Part shown: positions 39,100 through 51,500 of the stretch, piece after piece
Numbering within the stretch: the stretch's first letter is position 1
Layout of the letters: each line of letters begins with the position of its first letter
NCBI GenBank assembly: GCA_008933995.1
Contig: WARS01000026.1
Coordinates: 2,556,501 to 2,620,500 of the forward strand
DNA from: Datnioides undecimradiatus
Taxonomy: Eukaryota; Chordata; Actinopteri; Lobotiformes; Datnioididae
Length of the DNA: 64,000 nucleotides
Reading direction: 5' to 3'
Notes under the pieces: model-generated
What the model was told of the DNA's origin: nothing
Database searches by the model: none
Seen by the model: the letters and a program-made list of their open reading frames with translations, nothing else
Program-made: the position numbers and the translations under genes

Positions 39100-39131
39100 A
39101 CATAAGTACAATTTTACATAAGTACAGTTTT
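39100..39131 (+). repeat. 16-bp tandem duplication
   Basis: Two adjacent copies, ACATAAGTACAATTTT and ACATAAGTACAGTTTT, differ by one base. Looser ACTATAC/ACTAAAACT repeats precede them. Confidence 0.85.
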
Positions 39132-41169
39132 GAGATGTTTGCATTTCCTGGGGTATTTCTTTTTTTACTACTTTATTCTTTCACAATATTTATCCACTAG
39201 CTGTAGTTACAGAGGAACAAGAATTTGATTTTTCATCAAAACACATGATTAGCTTATAAAATATGACATTTTATTCTTTGTGTTTTAGACTGACATGATT
39301 TTTTTTTTCCCAGATGCAGTTGGTGAAACAAAAGATATATGCTTCTTTGTAGCTCTGTTGATTGGCTCCTGCTGCTTTGAAAGTCACACAAAAAAGTGTT
39401 GATTATGTCACAGCACCTTGTAGCAGCAGTTGTAACTGTGATGAAATTATTCACAGCTGCAGCAATTTTTCATGAGGTGTTAACATTTTTGTCCTCCTCC
39501 TGTGTATGTTATTAACACAAAATTAACACAAGAAATAAAATAAATATATTATTGTGCAACACATCTTTGTCAGATGATACAGGCCTATGATCATGTATTT
39601 GTTTCAATCATTACGTCTACTAGACAAAACAGGACAGATTGCCAGCTCATAAAGTTTAAATAGTCAGAACTTGTTATATGCACTATGCCTCTGGCTCATA
39701 ATCCACTCAGTGTTGAGTGGGATTTAAGAGAATCTACTTCTGTTTGAGCCAATGGGAGAGTGATAATTACAGCAGAAACTACTGAATGCCCCGCTGAGCC
39801 TTGGAAAGGCAAAAGGAAAAAAAGCGTATTTGGATTAACCCACTGAATGAACATTTAGTATTCCTTAGCCACCCATACACACAGCTAATAATGGCACATC
39901 AAAGCTCCAAGGAATACTTAACAGTATAGCCACCCTAAACACAAATATCTGCCAGTAGGCTTGAATATTTCATGAATTCTTTAATGCTCAAGACTGGGGG
40001 GAAATTTTCTTATCATTTTACAGTGATGGTTTCTTCTAAAGAAAAACTAACTGAATTTTACCTCATGCAGTTTTACTCATTTCCCTCCACTCTCCAAGGG
40101 CACAAATACTGCATGCGACCATCCCCATGTGACAATGAGCTTTTCACTGTTGTTTGGAAGATGTCATTTAAATACATGAATTACGTTTGTCCCGAGGCAG
40201 TAAATGAGATGCTGAAATGAGCTACTTGTCAACGCCGCCAGGAGTCAGGAAGACAAGCACTTTCAGGGACGTCTCTCTGAGAGCACGAAAAGGCAGATTG
40301 TTCTCTACAGAGGTGTCACACCACACACTCTTTCAGATGCATGCAAAGCAATGATGTTAAATAAAATATTGTTTTTAATCACAAACTGTTTCAATGTTGT
40401 GTCATACTGTTATATATCAGACTCCTTTCATACCTGCTTCTGATTCTCTGGTTTACTTAACAGTCTGTTTAACTTTAGTAAACTATCAATGTAACAGAAA
40501 AATGTACATCATCCATTTTTGTTTTCTCTTCAGCCTGTATTTTAGATTAGACTGGTTTTAATGGTGCCTATGAGAAGCAACTAAGGTAAAGGTGGATTTT
40601 ATATTGGACCTGCACTGTCTGTTGGAGCAAAGTTTTTGGCACAGATGGTCACCATGGTGTGCATTGACTGAGCTAGGGCAATCCTCCCTGCCCTTGTCTC
40701 TGCATGATGTCGTTCATTTTTAATCAAATGAAGGCTGTCAACAGCTCAGTCACCTGCTCAGCAATGCAGACAACACACTGGAGCTTATCCTTAGGACAGA
40801 AGGATGTGGAGTTAACCTGGGACTGACGCCTGATGTGCACCAGGTGATGTGACTGGCTATACTTTAACACTGGAAATTAAAAATATGATCATTCATATAC
40901 TTGGTTTAAGTTTAAGTTTATATGATAATTATGTCTGTCTTAACAAATATGCCACAAATTTCCTTGTTGCACTACTGTAAAATGGATGTATAATGATGTT
41001 GGTTGGACGACATAATCAAAGACATCATCGTGGGCTCTAAGAGCTTGTGATAAACGTTTTATAGAATTGCCAATTACCGGATTAATCAACAATAAAAATT
41101 CAGCCCAAATTAGCTGCTGCAGAGATCCTGTGTAAGTGAATGCACAGTTTACATATAAGTGTGTTCATC

Positions 41170-41530
41170 TCATGGTTATCAAGTGACTGGAGAAGTACAT
41201 ACAATCAGGGATGTTGGGTGAGTGTAGGAGAGGAAAAATCCCTGTGGTACACCTGTACTTCCAGCCGGGGGTTTGACAGGTAACTGCCTTCACTCTGTCA
41301 GGAAGTCTGACATCCACCCACTCATTTAGACGAGCAATGTACAGCTGCAACACACTACTGTGGTGCAGGTCCAGGATGATAGTATTTAAACGAGAGATGA
41401 GGTCCACAGATGAGATCTTGGCAGCGAAACAAGAAACAAAAACTGCGGGGTTTGTGTGTTGACTGTGTTTATTCCACAAGGCAATATTGAGATTTTGACA
41501 AAGCAGGTCTTCAATAAGACTTCGCTCTGA
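41170..41530 (-). mobile_element. LINE reverse-transcriptase fragment, decayed
   Basis: A minus-strand frame, open for 142 codons (41165-41593), resembles the central RT domain of fish non-LTR retrotransposons (Rex1/L2-like). In order: ERSLIEDLLCQNLNIAL aligns with the RS.EDA...LHTAL region; DLISRLNTIILDLH aligns with DFSSAFNTI; LNEWVDVRLPDRVKAV aligns with W..DFLTGRPQ.V; and GIFPLLHSPNIPDC aligns with GCVLSPLLYSLYT.DC. The QG motif before PLL is lost and the FADD catalytic box beyond the fragment is absent, so it is a dead remnant. No other part of the element was found beside it; a CA microsatellite lies about 120 bp to its right. Confidence 0.6.
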
Positions 41531-41651
41531 AAAATGTGAATACCAGTGGCCTGAAGTCATTGACGCTATAGAAAGGGTGTCCTTCAAATGCAATGAATGG
41601 TGGGTCTTTCATTGTAAATTAATAACTAACAAACATAAAGCAGAAATGGGA

Positions 41652-41652
<1 letters not shown>

Positions 41653-41706
<54 letters not shown>

Positions 41707-41716
41707 CACACACACA
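41653..41716 (+). repeat. (CA)n microsatellite
   Basis: About 24 CA units, then TATATA and a further short CA run. Confidence 0.95.
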
Positions 41717-43528
41717 GCAACTGTCTGGTTTAAGGTTCACTGAGGATGGCAGAAGTTAGGATGTTAGACATATCTATAGCCTGCTCAGTGAGGCAACATT
41801 AGCAGCTACCACTGGACCTCTTCTAACTCTGAGATCAGCAGTGGTCATATTGCATTGTGGGTAATGTAGGATTAGACAAGAAGGAAACAAAAAACACAAT
41901 ATTTACATTTCTACTACACTGACTTTGATACTTTAAAAAACTCTATTGACAGTCCAACAATGCTAAATGAGTGAATTCAAGTGAATATTGTACAGAAAAC
42001 GATTAAAGTACATTGACACTTACCATTTTGCAGACACATTCAATATTCTGCAAATGCTTCCTAAATATGCTGATAATAAACATAATCTAAGAGGCAGTAC
42101 ATTAACCTTAACCTTAAAAGGAGGCAACATCATTAAACAGCTGTGGAAAGAGAGACATATACTGAATACACAACTTCTGTAGTGTTAAGACAAAGGGTGG
42201 CATACTTGATATTATTCAGTTTTTGTAACAAAATATAATGCCCTTTGTTTTTTATTCAGTGATATCTCAGAAAAAGCCTTGTCCACTCACCCCTTGTTTT
42301 GTCATTACTGTATATAATTTATGAGTACTAATACGGTCAGGTCCTCTATATACGATATTTGGATAAGACTGATGCTGAGATGTCATTTAAGTTTTGAACT
42401 TTTGATCTCATTAATTTTGTTGTTCTTACCTTTAAGTGCCAGCTGCATATGTGTGATATGTACTTGTATATTAATTTTCGTAACCATATCAACTGAAACA
42501 ATACCTCATAAACTGTGCACCTGTTGCAGGTCATGTGATCGTTGTAAGTTTTGTGCAGCTGAATAAATTAATTAAATTAATCTAGACATGATGCTGTGCT
42601 ATTATTATTGTGTTTACATGCTGAAAGATCACAAGTTCTGCTAGTTTCTCTGTCAGACAAACACTTCTGGGATCAGTATTCCTAATGAATGCAGCTTAAC
42701 TGACATGAGCTTAATTAAGCAAAATAAATATTTTGACAGATGTACTCGTCTAATGATACATGTCTAATACCTAGTGAGCTTTCAGAAATACCTCCACAGG
42801 AGGATTTGACTATCTTTTTCTAATTAGTCACGTTTGTCTGAAATAGTCAAACATGGGGGCACTGATATTGAATTGTGACTCCTGGCTCTGCGGGCCAAAT
42901 TGTCTGTTTGGGAGATATCTCACAGAAAATCAAGAGGTAGAGGGTTTCTCTCTTACCACCAGCCTTCACTTGCTGCACACTAATGACTGTCTCGCCAAAG
43001 CATTTAACCTTGAGCCAATCTGTCTTCTCACTAAGAAAAGCTGAGTTCTTGAACCATGAAATGGAGGTAGTTGTCCCTCTGAAAGGAGGTTACAACCCAG
43101 ACTACTTCAAGATAATCAATTATTGCCATTTCCAGTGTCCTGAAGTCATTGGCGGGAATCATCATCAAAATGTTGCTAATTCATTCTGCTCTCTGTGTCT
43201 TGTTTCTCAATCTTTTCCGAATGAATAATTCTGAAACAGTGGACACACCAACTATGACCATTATTAAAATAAGTTTATATGAAGGGATTGTATACCTGTC
43301 CAAACACCACGGATGCAATGACACATAAGCAGAATTAATTTGTCAGACTCATCCTGATCCAAAGGGACTCTGCTGTCATACTTGGTGAAATTTATTTATA
43401 AAAATGTTGGTACAATCCAGTGCCTGTACCCAGCTGTCTCTGTGCAGCCAGGGAGCAATGTGAAAGGGGATGAAGGAACGTGGCAAATCACCCACTGAAT
43501 GTAACACAATCAAAGCCAAACCTGCATG

Positions 43529-43568
43529 CACGAACTCCCTCTGAATTTTGATTCAGAGGGAGTTCGTG
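43529..43568. repeat. perfect 18-bp hairpin
   Basis: The arms CACGAACTCCCTCTGAAT (43529-43546) and ATTCAGAGGGAGTTCGTG (43551-43568) are exact reverse complements around the loop TTTG. Three of the next four flanking positions also pair. No terminator or RNA family known to me fits it. Confidence 0.95.
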
Positions 43569-43786
43569 TATGTGTGTGCGTGCGTACAAATTAAATATTT
43601 TCTGAAACGCACTTCTAAAAGGGGAATCTCAAATGCACCAAAAAAGATTTATATGATACCCTTCCCCTTGAGTTTTTAATCACTATAGTAGTTAAGAAAT
43701 ATTTAGGATTTGAAGTGACAGCCCCCCCCCCCAAACAACAAACTGACTCAATCTTTCTTGCGTATTAAAGTCAGAAAAAGTTATAA

Positions 43787-43788
<2 letters not shown>

Positions 43789-43824
<36 letters not shown>
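43789..43824 (+). repeat. (GT)n microsatellite
   Basis: About 18 GT units, preceded some 60 bp upstream by a C12-type homopolymer run (about 43723-43732). Confidence 0.95.
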
Positions 43825-43826
<2 letters not shown>

Positions 43827-44250
43827 GTTTGTGTGTTGCACGGTGGGTCTGCAAACGTGTGTGGAAATGTATGCCCTGGAGCTGTTTCCACTAATTTGTA
43901 TGTGAGAAGTGTATAGGAGATTTATGTGTTTGCTCTATATTTATTTCTATATTCTTGTGGATGTGTGCCAGTCTCTTGAAGCTCACAGAGGCCACACACT
44001 TGTGGGTACATTTTGTTTAGGAGCAGCATGATTAATATGTTCATATATTTAGCCTGAACTTAATGAGCTTAGGTAAGTTAAAAATGAATGTCAGTACATT
44101 CCTCTAATGTTGTGATGATCAGTGTTGAATTTTCCATTTACTGTACTTATATTGTGCCTTTCATTAGATTCCTCGCTCTCATCTCAGAGCTTGAAAAGAA
44201 GTAATTCTCTGAGTGTGAAATGACTGGAAAAGCAATTGAATTTTTGCTGT

Positions 44251-44287
44251 AATGACATATGGATTCAAGGAGAAACCATATGTCATT
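44251..44287. repeat. perfect 12-bp inverted repeat, 13-nt loop
   Basis: AATGACATATGG (44251-44262) and CCATATGTCATT (44276-44287) are exact reverse complements. The stem is too short for a microRNA precursor. Confidence 0.85.
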
Positions 44288-46911
44288 TTACATGAGGACA
44301 CTGAAAAAAAAGTGGTATATTTCCACCTTTAATAAGGGTCATGCAGAGTTTGCACTTGCCACATTCATTGTAGAGTTTTCATTTAATTTCAAACAATTGT
44401 CTCTGAGTCTGACCAAAAATAGGCAGAGTAAGTGGTAGCCCTGAATAGCCTTGTTAGCCATGATCTATATTTCCACAACCTTTTCTTTCCGCTAAAGTTA
44501 CCATTGCAAAGTTGGATCATTTGGGGTCATGGAAAACATGTAGCCATTTGCTATTGTTTACTGCTAATGGGCCACACATCCTGCAGTTCATAACATCAAA
44601 CTAGCTTTTATATGTTGTAATTGCTTTTTCTTATTGTAAGGCGAGCTAGCCAACTGGCATCTGTTTGATCTTGAATGATACTCATCATAAATGCATATTT
44701 AGTGGCACTAGTTTTACCGCATGAAGACAGGAGAACCTGCAGGCTTGCTAGAGAAAAGACCTTTCCCAGTTGTTTCCATTTCAAATGTTTACAGCATCGT
44801 CAGAAGCTGTGTTGTACCTGCCCTGACACAGAGGGAGCAGGAGAAAGAAAGCTAAACACCAGGAACTGGAGTACTTCTGCTCTGAGATTTAGGGAATGAT
44901 ATGGTTAAGCTTTCATATTCTTTGTCTCCAGCACACCTCTGCAGTGGCAGCAATTGTGACTGTGTCTCTCCTGTCTAATGAATAATGCACACTAAGACAT
45001 CCTGAGTTATCCAAAACCAAGTCCCTCTTATCCCTGTTTGAGTGCATTGATTTCCTAGCTCTCACCAGCATCTGCAGAGGCTCAAAGGCTGCTACTGTGT
45101 AAGGGGTAGGGGGATAAAAGAATAACAAGGCGAGCGTCAACCTTGTAGTGCACTTGTGGATACTCATTGGAGTTCACTACCTGGTGTTCAGATGAAAGCA
45201 GAGGCCACGTCATCACAGTGCTTACAATATCTGTCATTCGAAAATTCAGTTAAAACTGATCTGTGGTGACTATGTGTCAACCTTGCTGTGATCACCTACC
45301 AAACAGGTAGCTGACACTGGGCTCTGCTGAGGCTTGCCCTTATTTCAAGGCGAGGGCTTGCAGTAAATCCTTTGTAATTATCCTCTGGCACAAGGAGAGA
45401 GCTTTTAATGAGCTGTGGACAAGGATGCTGAAACAGCCTCTGTTCTACAGTTGAAACTAATTCTCATTTTTCACAATCAGTAACATCACTCACCCAAGAG
45501 AAATGATTATATGCAACATCTATTGTAATCATGGCAGCATATTAGTGAGGATGAGAGCAACAATGGTTTATTAATTTGTAAAATATTAGAGCTAAGGAAA
45601 CAATGTGTATATGCAGACACATTCATTTAAGGTCATCAGCTCTTATGACTTTTACTGTAGTACATATAATAGTTTAGCATAGTATATTTATAGTGAATTA
45701 CTTTAGATACATTGCAAAAAATATTTGGCAGGAGTAGCGCCGAAGAGTTTAGGTTTCAATGTTGCATGAGAAATTATGGTCTTATGCTGTAAAGAGACAA
45801 AAGAAGTGCACAACCCTGACTATTTCCATTCAAATGTTGCTTAGCCCATTATAGAACATACTTTAATATTCTACAGCTGCCTTTTCTTTATGCAGAAAAG
45901 ATGGATGCCAAGAGAACATAGTGCATTATCGACAAGGGTTTCAGAATTCAAGGTCTTTGTACTGTCACCATCTGTCCCATATTTAACAATTTCAGATTAA
46001 ATCAATATTAATCTTCTGCTGACCAAAAGGGACTTCACTCCCATTCAAATAAACCAATCCAATTTGATAAGGAGCCAGACTATTTGGATAAGCGTGGCGA
46101 GCAAATCAGCATGAGATACTCTCTTGGAGATTGTCTATTTTCTCCTCATCCTTGATTGCTTTAAGGACTTAGTGCATTGGAAAGTAAGTTTAGTGGAGTT
46201 TCATCCCTGCTAGGGACAGGTCATTTGAGAAAGGCTTGCTTAACACTCAAATAACTCAAATATTGAAAGGCCACAAGAGCAAAGTATATGGTATAATCTC
46301 ACCTCTTGAGTCAAATTGTGGGAATCAGAAAAATGATGAGTGGCCTCCAGAAACGCCCCATATAATCCAACTCAAGGGAACATTTTTCACTGTGTTCAAA
46401 AATGTATAGAAATCAATATTTAATCTGCACCAAATATTGGACAATGCACAAAAGAGCCTGAGATACTAAATGCTAGACAGTTACAGCGGTTTGCTGTCAA
46501 TAGAATGAATAAGCTTTTAGAAAGGATTAGAAATAAAATTTGTGCTTGGAGAAGCATCTCTGTTGCGTTGAGCGGATTTTGGAGTGCCACACCTTGTGTG
46601 TACAGTATTTCTTGAACCCATCAACCTCTGCAGGAGGAAGAACAATAAGTTTACCCTTGACAGTCACTGGATTCTTCGCTGTCTGTTGATGAATAAGCAT
46701 TTGCAGGGGATAAGAAATACATTTTGTGGCTGAAACAAAGCATCAAAGTTGCAGACAGCGTAACACCGCACCTAGACTTGTTGTCTTGTTGAAGGTGACC
46801 TCAGCATTAGACAGAACAATACGTTTGCTTGCCATAGCGGCTGCTGTGGGTACGATCAAGATGGTAATTCATGCCTGCACTGTACAATGTCTTGTCTGCC
46901 TGAAATGAGTT

Positions 46912-46953
46912 TGTGTGTGTGCTTTATTTTGTGTGTATGTGTGTGTGTGTGTG
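46912..46953 (+). repeat. interrupted (GT)n microsatellite
   Basis: GT runs broken by CTTTATTTT and AT. Confidence 0.85.
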
Positions 46954-48847
46954 TTCACAGTTCACAGTCTGAGGGATATGTCTTATACTTGTTCTAATAG
47001 GCTTTGCTCCAGTGAGTGCAGGGCTTACAGGTGTACTGCCTCCTATACACACAGGTGTGCGCACACACACACACACTCAGTAACATTAGATTTCAGGAGT
47101 CATCTCACCTTACATGCTTTGCATGCCACTTTTTTGTCCCTGCCACTAATTAGGAGCTGTTTTCACATTACTAATTAGAGTACACTGTATTTTGAAATAC
47201 AGCTACTTTTCAAGAACAGCATGCGACACATTGCTTGTGATATCACTGAAAAGATGTCACTGATCACTTTTAATTTTACATAATTTAGTATATTTACCGA
47301 AACTTAAAACATAAAACTCGGCCATGTCTTAACCCTTCCCAGTTTAGCCAATTCAGATAATTCAATTTGACTACTGACTTGAAAGCGCTCTATGTGACAT
47401 CACAGCCGGAGCACATGAAAGCCCGGCCCCTGCCTGGGACACCTGGCAATCCACCTGTCACAAACGTGTTGTGCACCTCTTGGACTGGGTAACAGTGGAC
47501 ACACGATCCTTGAGCACAGAGCTACCAACGCCCTGCAGGAGCTTCCATCTCTGACAACAGGTGCATCTGTTCCTCATGATTCGTCCCATAACAGACCAGC
47601 AGAACCACAAAGAAGGTAGAGACAGGGTGCAAAGTCAGCATAAACAAGATTATGCTTCTACAGACACATGGAGTGGTCTTAATTTTTCTCAAAAGTATTG
47701 AAACAGTTATTTTAATTTAGCATCAAAGATGTTATATGATGCATGATAACTTAATGGCTGCATTGTTGCATTGCACTGTTAGATGTACATTATCTTAAAA
47801 AAAAAAAATTGGGGGGGGGGGATGCACTGGCAACATTTCCAGTACTGTCACTTAAAGAAAAGGGCTCAGCTCAGTGAGAGACGGACAGCCGGCCTCACAG
47901 TTGGTGACAGCCTCTTTTTGCCAAGGTCAGGAAAGGTCAAAGTCACCACATGCTTCCTAACCAGAGCCATACCACTGATGTACCTCCAAAAACCCACATT
48001 AGACGCATAAACAAAGAGAAGCAGGACATCCTGTGTTGTTTGTTTCTGAGACTAAAATATGAATTTTAAATCCTGGATTTTAACACTATTAATGGCACTG
48101 TCAAAATACACACAAGAGAATTACACGTGTAGTTACGAGTTATGAATCATGAAATAATGGTTTTAGGATATAAAATAAACCTGCCCACGGACATGTATGA
48201 CTTTTCTGAGGAGCTCAGTATTATGACAAATTGACAGTGGACCCAAGCATTAATTCTTGAAACAGTCTGCAGGAGACTTACTCCAAGCGCAGCTCTGTCG
48301 TAATGAACACTTAAGCCCCCAACAGACTCTGTGACAGTGTGTCTCTAATAGACCAAGGATTAATATTTCATGCATATTAGGACCCTTAAATTATAAAGTA
48401 ACTGTAATTTACAACAAGCAGAACACCAGTATATGAGAGAACGGTTTGAATTCTCCTGTGATCGGGTCAAAACTATACTTGGTTATTTGCGCCTGCATTC
48501 AAAATATCAGGATATGTTTTCAGTATATTTTTATTTTATTTGATTGATGTTAAGAAATATTATTCATCCACTAATTTATCATATCACCAATATGGAACAA
48601 CATTGCTTTAAGGAAATTTACAGCAGGCTCACATGGTCTTGTAAATCAAATACTTCTTCTATTGTACATAATTCACTCTTGCTCACTAAATCTCTTTTGT
48701 TGGCATTAACTCTCCACCATATGGATGAAATCAAATCGAATAATAAAAACAAAACAACACAAAAAAAGTGATGTCCACTGTGTAATGTCCAACATTATAA
48801 CAAGTAATTATACATCCTTTGTTGACAAATATCCCTAAAATCAAATA

Positions 48848-49175
48848 TCCATCCATCCATTATTCAAACCCACTATCCTTTGAATGGTTGTCAGGCATTG
48901 GAGCTCATCCCAGGTGAGACTGGGTGAGAGAGGCTGGGGTACAGGTCATCAGTTCACCACCGGTCTGACACATAGCTGAAATAAACAACCATTCAGGCTC
49001 ACATTCACACTCAGGGGAAATTTAGAGTCAACAATTAACCTGCAATTAACCTGTCTTTGGACTGTCTGATGAATCCCACAAAGACATTGGAATGTAAACT
49101 CCACACAGAGAAGGTGTAGCCAGCCAGCAGGCTGAGACACAGCAACAGTGCTAACCACTGCACCACTATTCCACA
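48848..49175 (+). repeat. teleost dispersed repeat (CCATCCATCCAT...CACTGCACCACT type)
   Basis: In order: CCATCCATCCATTATTC, GGAGCTCATCCCAGG, GGGTGAGAGAGGCTGGGGTA, CACATTCACACTCAGGGG, AATTTAGAGTCAACAATTAA, CTGTCTTTGGACTGT, GTAAACTCCACACAGAGAAG, and CAGTGCTAACCACTGCACCA. This is the order of a very common fish repeat found near LINE 3' ends. The copy is nearly complete, diverged, and on the plus strand. Confidence 0.8.
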
Positions 49176-51179
49176 GAATCCCATAATATATGATTATATT
49201 CAGTTTTTTTCAGTCATGTTTTTAGCCTAATCTGCTGGACTTTGTTCTCAAATGTATCTCTGGTTTTCAAACTACATTTCTTTCAATAAATTCATCACAG
49301 TCGCTCTGGCATCGATGCATTGCTGCATATAGTTCTGTTGGCAAGCATTTCTTGCTTGGTGAGCTTGTGTTGTGATGTAGAATATTTTATTGCTTATATC
49401 ACTGCGCGCTGACTTTCATCATCAGCAATGCAGTGGGAGTCACCAGAACTTCACTAACTTATAATGAGGTGGCTACATGATGTCAGTCTTCTTTCCCCAA
49501 AGTCTTCCAGCTACAGCATGATATTCTGGAAGCAGAGAGGGCAGGGGAGTGACTTGGGTGTGTGATTCACCGGCGTGTACATTCAAACAGCGAGCATGCA
49601 AACGCGGGTCAGTACATAGATCTCACTCAGGAGAAGAGCCCCCCGCAGGCTACAACATGCAGCTAAAGGTGGAGCACTCACTGAGGAACATTATAATGAT
49701 GTTTGTCACTCCCAATGATTCTGCTTGAGTAGAGAAGAAGAGGGGCGCGAGTGGGTTTGTACTCAATGGAGCAGAAGAATGGCTGAGAGAGGTGGTGGTA
49801 GTGGTGGGGGCGAGTGAGGCAGGAGTTTATTAGATAGGTTGATACACTCAACTGGCCAACACTGGCTGTGTGTTGTGGGAAAAGGTGTGTATTGGGCACT
49901 AACATCCCTGCTGATGACCTCATTATATGAACATCAGCTAATGATTTAATGCTATGTAATTATACAGATGCTGTTTGTGACTGAATGGTGCATTGGTTAG
50001 TACAAAGATGAAGCTGCGGTGATGCTGTGGTATACTGGTTGTTACTGGCATGGACTGGTGTTATCTTAGTGGGAAATATCAGATGTATTCTGTTATGTTT
50101 CCTGTTCAGCTGCAGTCATAAAGTAGCTATAGGTCACGCTACAGCAGGGACAAAAGCCCATAGCTCCACTTTGATTTGATGTTTATCCCAATAACCTCAG
50201 TATTTGACCCCATTCGGTCCCATCAACTTTTAGCTAACCCAGACTTGGGAATGGGCGGGCCCCAGGGCATTGTCTTTGCCTTGACCTGACACAACATCAT
50301 ACTGAACAATATTTTTTCTGGGCCACTGTAAATCCTCTTGGCCAGACGGCAGTACCAAAACCTGATTCTGAACAATTCTGACCCAATTTCTATCAGTTCA
50401 TTTAAATACAGAATACAAGTTGTGAACATCTTATTAACATACTATCACTTTTTAAGTTTGTACAGCAACCTTGTTAGAGGCTGTAAGAGCTGCCTGTTTC
50501 ATAAATTAAACAGTTATGGAGCAACATTGCTGGTCATTTGGAGTTATGTTTCTATCCACATGCCCACTGTAAGTCTAGGAGTTGCTTTCTTTTAGCTCTG
50601 TCTTTGGTCTCCACCAGGTCCTGCAAGAGGTATCTATTTATCTATCTCTTTAGCCGCTAAATGCTGAGTGATGTCCCAGCCAGGGAACCTGGGTGCGACG
50701 CAGGATGATCAGCTATCCTTTGCAGCCAACATTGCTAAAACAACCCGCTCTTGCACACAACATCACAGGGATATGTTCAGTCCTCATTCAGGACTCAGAG
50801 CAGGTTCCGGTGCAGGATCTTCTCAATTTGCACCTATACTTCTGCCACATTAGCCGCTTGTACTCTGCTGCAACTCATGCTTGGTGATTACTGCAGTATT
50901 TTCTCTGAATCTTAGTTGATTTAGAAAATGTGAAATCACAGACTTTTTATTACCTTAATCGAATGCACACACAAGACGGTTGAGTCAAAACACAGGAGAA
51001 CACAAAATTCCAGGGACTTAGGATCTCAGAGAAACTTACAAGATAAAACCTGACAACAACATGGAAGCAGACTGCCTTCTTCAGCTGGTTACATGTGTGT
51101 ATGTTATGTTTTGCAATGTAAAACAAGTCATTTCTGAGAAGCACACTTCATACATGTTGTAGCACAAGCTGGTTGACGT

Positions 51180-51248
51180 ACTCTTATGGCTGAATGTAGT
51201 TATTGTAAATCACTCTGGATCAAAGCTAAATAAATATAATGTCATATA
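51180..51248 (+). repeat. SINE/LINE tail-like fragment
   Basis: TTGTAAATCACTCTGGATCA followed by AAGCTAAATAAATATAATGT resembles the common fish tail TTGTAAGTCGCTTTGGATAAAAGCGTCTGCTAAATG...AATGT. Confidence 0.6.
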
Positions 51249-51249
51249 A

Positions 51250-51500
51250 GTGGTCCACTGTGTTCACCAGATAGCTGATTAACTGTGTGTCAGCCATTTG
51301 ATGCTGAGAGTGTGCAGTGGGCTTTTAGATCTTTTTAAGAGAAAACAGCTGCCTGCTACAGACAAAACAATAGTATGGAAGCAATGTGAGTTAACCAGAA
51401 CAGTAGAGTTGCAGGACAAAAAAATAAAAATTAGCTGAAACTCACTAAAAAGGTCCATAATTCAGGTCCAGATTTGGGTGATAATGAAAACATAGATTGC
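51250..51500 (+). repeat. possible teleost dispersed repeat (CCACTGTGTTCACCAG type)
   Basis: GGTCCACTGTGTTCACCAGA followed by TAGCTGATTAACTGTGTGTC, a TTTGATGCTGAGAGTGTGCA segment and GGGTGATAATGAAAA is reminiscent of a fish repeat containing CTCCACTATGTTCACCAGCTAG. It directly follows the SINE-tail fragment. Diverged, moderate to low confidence. Confidence 0.4.

Noticed and set aside
43529-43568. MicroRNA precursor or rho-independent terminator for the 18-bp hairpin
   Set aside because: The stem is too short and the loop too small for a microRNA precursor, and terminators of that kind do not apply to a vertebrate genome.
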